This document shows, in pieces, positions 25,064 to 33,185 of a stretch of DNA of 64,000 bases. A program made the position numbers and the translations under genes. Source of the DNA: JALSRD01 sp964476595 (GTDB lineage: Bacteria > Desulfobacterota > Desulfobacteria > Desulfobacterales > JALSRD01); assembly GCA_964476595.1 (NCBI GenBank), contig CAYZCL010000064.1:1-64000 (forward strand), read 5' to 3'. Each line of letters starts with the position of its first letter. The stretch's first letter is position 1. The notes beneath the pieces are model-generated. The model made no database searches and was not told the origin of the DNA. It saw only the letters and a list, made by a program, of their open reading frames with translations.

Positions 25064-27487
25064 TTACACCAGTATACGTTTGCGCTGCGGGTCGTACAGT
25101 GCCCGCTGCGGCTCCAGCCGTGCCGGGTACACCTCTTTGTAGGACTCGATCTCGAAGGCTTTTTGCGGATCGGCCTTGTCCGCCGGGATATAGCCGTAGC
25201 AGATGGTCTTGCCCACCGTGTGGCCGTACCCCGTGCTGGTGGTGGTGCCGATGACTTCACCGTCGCAGACGATGGGGGCACTGCCCTGCATCATCAGCGG
25301 CCGGCCGGCGTCGATGGTGAAGGTGCACAGCTTCCAGGGGGCGCCTTCGGCCTTGATGCGCGTGAGCGCTTGCTTGCCGATGAAGTCGTCCTTTTCCAAG
25401 GCTACGCAGAAACCCAGCCCCGCGTCGAAGGGACTGTACTCCGGGGTCAGCTCCGATCCCCAGTCGGCATAGCCCTTTTCCAGACGCGTAGATGCGATGG
25501 TGCGGTAGCCGGCGTTGGCCACGCCCAGCTCCCGGCCGGCTTCCCACAGGGCCTCGTACACCTGGCAGGCAAACTCGGTGGGAATGTAGAGCTCGTAGCC
25601 CAATTCGCCCATGTAGGTGATGCGGAAGGTGCGCACCGGCGCATAGCCGATGGTGATGTCACGCACGCTGGAGAAGGGAAAGGCGGCCGTGGAAAAGTCC
25701 GCCGGGCTGACCCTCTGCAGCAGTTTCCGCGACTTGGGGCCGGCCACGTTGATGACCGCGTAGGACGAGGTCACCTCGTTGAAGCGCACCGAGCCGTCGT
25801 CCGGCAGACGATCGCGGATCCAGCAGCTCACCCGCAAGCCGAAGGCCGTGCCCACGACCAGGAAAAAGGCGTCCTCGGCCACGCGTCCGATGGTCATGTC
25901 GCACTCGATGGTGCCGCGCTCGTTGCACATCTGGGTGTAGACCACGGTCCCCACGGGCCGGTCGATCTGGTTGGCGCACAGGCGGTTGAGGAAGGCCAGC
26001 GCGCCGGGTCCCCGCACCTCGAACTTGCAGAAGGAGGTCTGGTCGATGAGCACCACGTTCTCACGGGCGTTCCGGTGCTCGGCGGCCACGTGTTCGAACC
26101 AGTTGGGGATCTCGAAAGTCAGCTCATCTTTGGGTTCCACACCTTCGGGGGCGAACCAGTTGACCCGCTCCCAGCCGTACTTGGCGCCGTAGACCGCACC
26201 TTTGTCCTTGAGCACGTGGTAGAGTGGGCTGCGGCGCACGCCGCGGGCCGACTGGTGCTCCTCGAAGGGCCAGTGGATGGTGTAGTGCTTGCCGTAGAGC
26301 TCGGCCGTGCGCGTGACGTTGTAGCGGCGGCTGCGGTGGTGGGGGCCGAAGCGGCGGATGTCCAGCGGCCAGATGTCCAGGCTGGGTTCACCTTCGATGA
26401 TCCATTCGGCCATCATGCGGCCGGCCCCGCCGCCGGCGGCGATGCCGAAGGCGTTGAAGCCCACGGCCACGAAGCAGTTGTCCAGTTCCGGCGCCGGGCC
26501 CATGATGGCGTCGCCGTCCGGGGTGAAGGCTTCCGGCCCGTTGACCAGCCGTGCGATGCCGGCCGACTCCAGGCAGGGGGTGCGTCGCATGGCCGGTTCG
26601 GACAGGGACTCGAAGTGCTCGAAATCCGGCTCCAGCAGCTGGGAGATGAAATCGTTGGGCACGCCGTCGATGGACCAGGGAATGCCGTCGCGTTCGTAGC
26701 CGCCCATTACCAGGCCGCCCACCTCTTCCTTGTAGTAGAGCAGGTTGTCCTTGTCCCGGATGGTGGGCAGGTCCGGTGGAATGCCCTCGATGGTGTCGGT
26801 CACCAGAAATTGGTGCTGGAAGGGCACCAGGGGCGTGTTGACCCCCAGCATCTCGCCCACCTGGTAGCCCCACATGCCGGTGCAGTTGACCACGATGTCG
26901 CAGCGGATGTCGCCCTGGTCGGTCTTGACGGTCCTGACCCGGCGGCGGTCGAATTCGAAGCCGGTCACCAACGTGTGCTCGTAGATCTTGCAGCCCCGGT
27001 TGCGCGCGCCCCGGGCCAGCGCCTGGGTGATGCCGGCCGGATCGGCCTGGCCGTCGGTGGGCATGAAGGCCGCCCCCACCAGGTCGGACGCGTCCATGAT
27101 GGGAAACAGCTTCTTGGCCTCCGAGGGCGTGATGATGTTCATCTCCAACCCGAAACTGCGGGCGGTGGTGGCGCCCTTCTTGAGTTCGTACATGCGCTCG
27201 GGCGTCTTGGCCAGGTGCAGACAGCCGGACTGTTTCCACCCGGTGGTGAGGCCGGTTTCCGCTTCCAGGGTTTCGTACAGGCTGACGCTGTACTGCAGCA
27301 TGCGCGTGATGTTGCGCTCGCTGCGCAGCTGGCCCACCAGCCCGGCGGCGTGCCAGGTGGAGCCGCTGGTGAGCTCGCCTTTTTCCAGGATGACCACGTC
27401 CTTCCAGCCCATTTTCGTCAGGTGGTAGGCCGTGCTGCACCCCACGATACCGCCGCCGATGATGACCACTTGTGCGCTGTCTTGCAT
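25064..27487 (-). CDS. Dimethylglycine/sarcosine dehydrogenase-like flavoprotein with GcvT domain (paralogue A)
   Basis: An 807-residue two-part protein. The N-terminal half is a DAO-type FAD oxidoreductase: VVIIGGGIVGCSTAYHL, then SGSTWHAAGLVGQL, whose His is the covalent FAD attachment residue of dimethylglycine and sarcosine dehydrogenases. The C-terminal half is a GcvT/aminomethyltransferase domain with a distal GCV_T_C part (TRLEKGYADWGSELT; FDAGLGFCVAL). The family removes an N-methyl group from dimethylglycine or sarcosine, passing the carbon to tetrahydrofolate and electrons to ETF. Lies between paralogue B and the Fe-S oxidoreductase. Substrate inferred only. Confidence 0.88.
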   Translation of the reverse strand: MQDSAQVVIIGGGIVGCSTAYHLTKMGWKDVVILEKGELTSGSTWHAAGLVGQLRSERNITRMLQYSVSLYETLEAETGLTTGWKQSGCLHLAKTPERMYELKKGATTARSFGLEMNIITPSEAKKLFPIMDASDLVGAAFMPTDGQADPAGITQALARGARNRGCKIYEHTLVTGFEFDRRRVRTVKTDQGDIRCDIVVNCTGMWGYQVGEMLGVNTPLVPFQHQFLVTDTIEGIPPDLPTIRDKDNLLYYKEEVGGLVMGGYERDGIPWSIDGVPNDFISQLLEPDFEHFESLSEPAMRRTPCLESAGIARLVNGPEAFTPDGDAIMGPAPELDNCFVAVGFNAFGIAAGGGAGRMMAEWIIEGEPSLDIWPLDIRRFGPHHRSRRYNVTRTAELYGKHYTIHWPFEEHQSARGVRRSPLYHVLKDKGAVYGAKYGWERVNWFAPEGVEPKDELTFEIPNWFEHVAAEHRNARENVVLIDQTSFCKFEVRGPGALAFLNRLCANQIDRPVGTVVYTQMCNERGTIECDMTIGRVAEDAFFLVVGTAFGLRVSCWIRDRLPDDGSVRFNEVTSSYAVINVAGPKSRKLLQRVSPADFSTAAFPFSSVRDITIGYAPVRTFRITYMGELGYELYIPTEFACQVYEALWEAGRELGVANAGYRTIASTRLEKGYADWGSELTPEYSPFDAGLGFCVALEKDDFIGKQALTRIKAEGAPWKLCTFTIDAGRPLMMQGSAPIVCDGEVIGTTTSTGYGHTVGKTICYGYIPADKADPQKAFEIESYKEVYPARLEPQRALYDPQRKRILV

Positions 27488-27605
27488 CTTCCTCTCCCGC
27501 TTCCGTTATTATTTTACGTTTTCAAACCGTTTCGTGTACCCCGCGCCGAGGTTGTTTCGGCGCTCCCCTGGCAATCCCCCACAAGGGACCTTTGGGTGCC
27601 TCCGT

Positions 27606-30038
27606 TCATTTCCGGATCGCCGCGCCCTCGGGATCGTAGAGCACCCGGGGCGCCACCCGCGCCGGCACCGCCCGGCCGAAGATGTCCACCGTCAGTTCGG
27701 TGCCTTCCTGCGCCAGCTCCGGCGGCAGGTAGGCGTAGCCGATGTTCTTCCTGACGAAGTGACCGTAGCCCGCGCTGCGCAGGCGCGACACCACCCGGCC
27801 ATCGCTGGAGACCGCCTCCCCGCCGTAGAGGGTCAGGTCGGCCTCATCGCCGATGACCAGGGTGCACAACTGTTGTGAAAGGCCCTTTTCGCGGGCCGCC
27901 AGCAGAGCCTCGCGCCCGATGAAGGGGTTGTTGTCGCCGGTTTTCACACAAAAGCCCAGCCCGGCTTCGTAGGGTGTCTCGTGGGGGGTGATGTCGCCGG
28001 CCAGGGCCAGGTAACCCTTTTCCAGGCGCAGCGCGTCGATGGCCTTGTAGCCGCAGGCCCGCATGTCGACGTCGCGTCCGGCCGCCCACAGGCGGTCCCA
28101 GACGAAAACCGCCCGGTCCGCGGGTACGTAAATCTCCCAGCCCAGCTCGCCGACGTAGGTCACTCGCTGCGCCAGAACGGGGATGCCCCCGATGTCGAAG
28201 GCCTGCGCCGTCATGTAGGCAAAGGCTTCGTTGGAGAGGTCCCGGTCGGTGACGGCCGCGAACACCCTGCGCGCCTCAGGCCCCCACAGGCCGATGACGC
28301 CGTAGTCGTTGGTGACGTCGCGGATCTCCACGGGCGGGTCCCCATCCTGCCGGTTGAGGCGCAGCCAGCCCAGGTCGCCGTCGATGAAACCCGCACCGGT
28401 GATGATGCGGAAACGTTCGTCGGCCAGGCGAGTCACCATAACGTCGCCCACGATGCCGCCCTGGTGATTCAGGAACTGGCTGTAGACCACACTGCCCACG
28501 GGCCGGTCCACGTCGTTGTCGGTAACGCGCTGCACCAGGGTCAGCGCTCCCGGTCCGCTGACCTCGATCTTGCCGAAGGAACTCAGGTCGAAAATACCGG
28601 CGCGCTGCCGCACCGCCGCCGCCTCGCCGGCCACGGCCTCGAAAAAGGCCGGTCGCTGCCAGCCGCCCCACTCGCGCTGGTCTTCACCGGCCCGCCGCCA
28701 GGAGCGGTCGGTCTCGAAGTAATTGGCCCGCTCCCAGCCGTTTTTCTTGCCGAAGACCGCGTTGAGGTCCTGCAGGCGGTGGTAGAACGGGCTGGTGCGG
28801 CGCGGGCGCATGACGGTGCTCTCGTCGTGGGGATAGAAGGTGCGGTAGTAGTATTTGTAGCACTCCCGGGCGCACTCGGCGGCGTAATAGGGGTCCAGGT
28901 AGTTGGGCCCGAACCGCCACGGCCGGTAGGCAAAAATGTCCCACTCGGTCCCGCCGCCGGTGATCCACTCGGCGACGCACTTTCCCATGCCGCCGCCGCC
29001 GCCGAACCCCTGCATGGAAGATGCGGCCGCGAACCACAGGCCCCGCACGCCGGGCCAGGGGCCCAGCAGGGGGCCGGCGTCGGGCGTGAAGGCGTCCGGG
29101 TGGGCCACCAGGCGGATCATGCCGGCCTCGCCCAGGAACGGAAAACGCCCGATGGCGTCTTCGAGCATGGGGGCGAAGCGGTCCAGGTCGTTGGGCACCT
29201 CGGCGGACTCGTGTTTCCAAGGCACACCGTCGATCCAGCAGACCTCGGGGTTGGTCTCCCAGCCGCCGATGAGATAGCTGCCGCCCTCGGGACGGCCGTA
29301 GATCAGGTACTCGTAGTCGCGGAAGGTGGGGCTGTCGCCGGGCACCTCGCTGCCCGCCACGGGCTCCATGGCGATGTGCTGGTGGATGACCGGCGTGCAC
29401 GGCACCTTCACGCCCGCCATGGCCGCCACCTGGGCGGTCCAGATGCCGGCGGCGTTGACCACGATTTCGCAGGCGATGTCGCCTTTGTCCGTCACCACGC
29501 CGGCGATGGCGCCCCTGCCGTCGAGCCGGATGGCGGTCACACGGGTGTGGGTCAGGATTTCGGCGCCCAGCTCACGGGCCGCCTTGGCCACGGCGTAGGT
29601 GGTTTCGTGGGGGTCGATGTGCCCGTCGCCGGGGATGTGCACGGCGCCGTACACGTTTTCGCGGCTGGCCCACGGCAGCAGTTCGAAGGCCTCTTCCGGT
29701 GAAATGATGCCCACGTCCAGGCCGATGCCCCGGGCGCGGCTGACGTTGCGCTGCAGGGTCTTGAGCATCTCCGGCGTGGAGGCGATGTTGACGCTGCCCA
29801 CCTCGCCGTAGGCACCCAGCTGCTTGTACAGCGACACGCTGTACTTGCGCATACGCATGATGGTGGGAGAGGTGTTGAACTGGGTGAGCATGCCGGCCGC
29901 CTGGCAGGTGGCGCCGCTGGTCAGCTCCCCCTTTTCCACCAGCACGCAGTCCGTCCAGCCCATCTTGGCCAGGTGGTAAAGGACACTGCAGCCGGTGATA
30001 CCGCCCCCGATGACAACGACTCTGGCTTGATCGATCAT
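27606..30038 (-). CDS. Dimethylglycine/sarcosine dehydrogenase-like flavoprotein with GcvT domain (paralogue B)
   Basis: An 810-residue relative of the next gene, with the same domain order (VVVIGGGITGCSVLYHL, then a GcvT half with DALRLEKGYLALAGDIT and YEAGLGFCVKT). At the FAD-linkage site it reads SGATCQAAGML, so the covalent-His position is Gln and FAD is probably held non-covalently. The pair probably acts on different methylated amines, or on successive steps. Separated by 118 bases from paralogue A, a gap that could hold an internal promoter. The DeoR-type regulator gene ends 66 bases upstream. Confidence 0.87.
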   Translation of the reverse strand: MIDQARVVVIGGGITGCSVLYHLAKMGWTDCVLVEKGELTSGATCQAAGMLTQFNTSPTIMRMRKYSVSLYKQLGAYGEVGSVNIASTPEMLKTLQRNVSRARGIGLDVGIISPEEAFELLPWASRENVYGAVHIPGDGHIDPHETTYAVAKAARELGAEILTHTRVTAIRLDGRGAIAGVVTDKGDIACEIVVNAAGIWTAQVAAMAGVKVPCTPVIHQHIAMEPVAGSEVPGDSPTFRDYEYLIYGRPEGGSYLIGGWETNPEVCWIDGVPWKHESAEVPNDLDRFAPMLEDAIGRFPFLGEAGMIRLVAHPDAFTPDAGPLLGPWPGVRGLWFAAASSMQGFGGGGGMGKCVAEWITGGGTEWDIFAYRPWRFGPNYLDPYYAAECARECYKYYYRTFYPHDESTVMRPRRTSPFYHRLQDLNAVFGKKNGWERANYFETDRSWRRAGEDQREWGGWQRPAFFEAVAGEAAAVRQRAGIFDLSSFGKIEVSGPGALTLVQRVTDNDVDRPVGSVVYSQFLNHQGGIVGDVMVTRLADERFRIITGAGFIDGDLGWLRLNRQDGDPPVEIRDVTNDYGVIGLWGPEARRVFAAVTDRDLSNEAFAYMTAQAFDIGGIPVLAQRVTYVGELGWEIYVPADRAVFVWDRLWAAGRDVDMRACGYKAIDALRLEKGYLALAGDITPHETPYEAGLGFCVKTGDNNPFIGREALLAAREKGLSQQLCTLVIGDEADLTLYGGEAVSSDGRVVSRLRSAGYGHFVRKNIGYAYLPPELAQEGTELTVDIFGRAVPARVAPRVLYDPEGAAIRK

Positions 30039-30104
30039 TTGGTTTTCACTGTTCCTGTTGGTTTGGGGTTAATTTAATATGGATACGAGGCCGTCCGCCG
30101 CTGT

Positions 30105-30887
30105 TCAGGCGACGACCACCTCGAGGCCCATTTTGGCCAGATCCTTTTTAAAGTGTTCCGGGACCTTGCGGTTGGTGATCAATACGTCCACCCGGTTCAG
30201 GGGCGCCACGGCCATCTCGGCCACCAGGCCGAACTTGGTGTGGTCGACCATGACGATGACCTTGCCGTGGGTGTGCCGGATCATCTGGCGCTCGATGACG
30301 GCCATCTCCAGGTTGGGGGTCGTCAGGCCGGCGCGCAGGCTCAGGCCGTCGGCGCCCAGAAATACCTTGGCGGCGTTGATGCGGCCGATCATCTCCATGG
30401 TCAAGGGGCCGGCAAGGGAGTGAGTGGAGGCATCGTAGACGCCGCCCAGCATGAGCAGTTCGATGTTGCCGTTGCACAGCTCTCCGACCACGCCGAGGTT
30501 GTTGGTGGCAATGGTGAAGGGCATGTCCCGCGGTACGAAACGCGCCACCTGGGCGGCGGTGGTGCCTTCACCGATAAAGACGGTCTCGTGGGGTTCGATC
30601 ATCCCGGCCGCCCGGCGGGCGACGATTTCCTTTTCGCGGGGATTTTCCTTGACGCTGTTCTGGTACCGGAACTTGCCGATGACCCGCTCCTGGCGGAAAA
30701 CGGCCCCGCCGTGGGTGCGTTCGACCAGGCCCTCTTTCTCCAGGGCGTCCAGGTCGCGGCGGATGGTCATCTCGGAGACGTTGAGCCTCTCGCTGAGGTG
30801 CGACCCCCGAACGGTGTACTCCTCGCGCAGAATCTCCAGGATGCGTTGCCGACGCTCGGCCGGAAAAAGAGGTGCCTTGTGCTGCAA
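30105..30887 (-). CDS. DeoR/GlpR-family transcriptional regulator
   Basis: A 260-residue regulator. The N-terminal DeoR-type helix-turn-helix is ERRQRILEILREEYTVRG, followed by LSERLNVSEMTIRRDLDALEKEGLVERTHGGAVF, the hallmark of the family. The C-terminal part is the sugar/phospho-sensor fold with FIGEGTTAAQVAR and LGADGLSLRAGLTTP. It begins with a TTG codon preceded at a distance by AGGGGAGA. It is the first gene of the minus-strand run and probably regulates it in response to a pathway phosphate ester. An APH-fold kinase in the same run could make such an effector, though that link is inference. Confidence 0.9.
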   Translation of the reverse strand: MQHKAPLFPAERRQRILEILREEYTVRGSHLSERLNVSEMTIRRDLDALEKEGLVERTHGGAVFRQERVIGKFRYQNSVKENPREKEIVARRAAGMIEPHETVFIGEGTTAAQVARFVPRDMPFTIATNNLGVVGELCNGNIELLMLGGVYDASTHSLAGPLTMEMIGRINAAKVFLGADGLSLRAGLTTPNLEMAVIERQMIRHTHGKVIVMVDHTKFGLVAEMAVAPLNRVDVLITNRKVPEHFKKDLAKMGLEVVVA

Positions 30888-31383
30888 AGCCGTGTTCTCC
30901 CCTGAACGGTTATAAAACCACCATAATGGATGTTAGAAAATGTTGTCAACTGTTATTTTGTCTTTTTAAAACGAACATCATGTCTGCGGGGCCGATCCTC
31001 CCCTGAGACAACCCTTAAAATACATCGGCATCGTACCATTTAATTTTGCTGTAGATTTAGATAATTACGCGCACAAAATCTGGCATCGCGCTGGAGTCGC
31101 CAATTGAATTTCGTTCATTTACTGTGTGTTTTTCCTGAAAAGAACAAATTAGAACAAGCTGGCCGAATAATCGTTGCCGAGCGCGCGGGTTGCCTTCCGG
31201 GGGCCCTCCGTCCGTTTTTCACCCCGGATCTTGAAGTTCGCGGTAACTTCGTGTAGGTTTTTCAAGCGGACAACCCGCCGGAGGAGACGAACTCCGGTTT
31301 TGAAAGCCTGTTCAAAGCGGGCCTTTATCAGAAGCGCTCCGACAACCTCAACGGACGCTGCAGCGCCGAAAGGAATCCCGACC
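30888..31383. other. AT-rich divergent control region
   Basis: About 500 bases between divergently oriented genes, AT-richer than its flanks from about 30900 to 31150. A promoter for the DeoR gene is visible on the minus strand. The rest holds short A/T runs and motifs of the ACGAAC type near 30971 and 31112 that could be operator halves, but no clear long inverted repeat was found. No gene supported; a 97-codon antisense frame overlapping 31150-31440 looks spurious. Confidence 0.5.
30920..30949 (-). promoter_or_regulatory. Candidate promoter for the DeoR-led gene run
   Basis: On the minus strand, consensus TTGACA at 30949-30944 is followed after 18 bases by TATGGT at 30925-30920. Transcription would begin shortly before the DeoR TTG start at 30887. 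The -35 box is perfect; the -10 box matches at four of six positions. Confidence 0.55.
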
Positions 31384-31951
31384 ATGAAAGTCGTGGCCTT
31401 CAACGGCAGCCCCCGCAGGAACGGCAACACCTCTGTGCTCATCGATCACGTGCTGGCCGAAATCGCAGCGGTCGGCATCGAAACCGAAAAGGTCCAGCTG
31501 GGCGGCCGCAAAATCCACGGGTGCATCGCCTGTTACAAGTGTTTCGACAACCTCGACCGCAGATGCGCCGTGGACGATGACATCCTTAACGAGTGCCTCG
31601 AAAAGATGATCGCGGCCGACGGCATCCTCCTGGGATCACCCACCTACTTCGCCGACATGAGCCCGGAGCTCAAGGCCCTCATCGACCGTGCCGGCATGGT
31701 GGGCATCGCAAACGGCGCGCTTTTCCGGCGCAAGGTGGGTGCCGCCGTGGTGGCCGTGCGACGCGCGGGGGCGGTGCACACCTTCGACGCCATCAACCAC
31801 TTCTTCACCATCGAGCAGATGATCGTGCCCGGCTCGTGCTACTGGAACATGGGCTTCGGAAGAAACGAGGGCGAGGCCGCCGGCGACGAGGAGGGCCTGC
31901 GCATCATGAAGATCCTGGGGGAAAACATGGCCTGGCTGCTGGGGAGGATCC

Positions 31952-31962
<11 letters not shown>
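31384..31962 (+). CDS. NAD(P)H-dependent FMN reductase-like (iron-sulfur flavoprotein-type) protein
   Basis: A 192-residue flavodoxin-fold protein. N-terminus VVAFNGSPRRNGNTSVLIDHVL is the FMN phosphate-binding signature. CIACYKCFDNLDRRC near residue 48 is a Cys-rich segment like those in iron-sulfur flavoproteins (Isf), and GSPTYFADMSPELKALIDR completes the FMN site. It may reduce quinones or act as an electron carrier. Its stop overlaps the start of the PLP ammonia-lyase gene, so the two are translationally coupled. Confidence 0.87.
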
Positions 31963-32911
<949 letters not shown>

Positions 32912-33185
32912 TACCTCCAAAAATGGGTTCAGCCTCCTCAAGGGGGTGGGCTTTACGGTCCGATCGTAACGTCGTCATCGCGGGCTGTTTGCGTCTGCGC
33001 ATGTGATATACAGGCACATGCGGGTCTTGAGAAACGACCATCGTCGTCTATTCTCGTTCGGCAAATAATGCAAGAAGAATGGCTCGTTTGTGATGATTAC
33101 AACCGGGTGAACCGGTGATGATGGGCTGTAATTTCACAAGTGGTTGCGGGCGCTCACGAGAGACGACCACATAGGGGGAGGGGAA
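32912..33185. other. Intergenic stretch before the lipoprotein protease
   Basis: About 270 bases without a coding frame I can support. An AT-rich patch near 33000-33020 and a G-rich Shine-Dalgarno (AGGGGGAGGGGA) just before the next gene are visible, but no confident promoter pair. Confidence 0.5.

Noticed and set aside
24344..27754. A 1136-codon plus-strand frame antisense to the Fe-S protein and flavoprotein genes
   Set aside because: High GC leaves the complement of the real genes free of stops. The translation is Val/Gly/Ala/His-rich without motifs.
31149..31442. A 97-codon minus-strand frame upstream of the flavin reductase gene
   Set aside because: No RBS or family resemblance, and it overlaps the start of a well-supported gene on the other strand.
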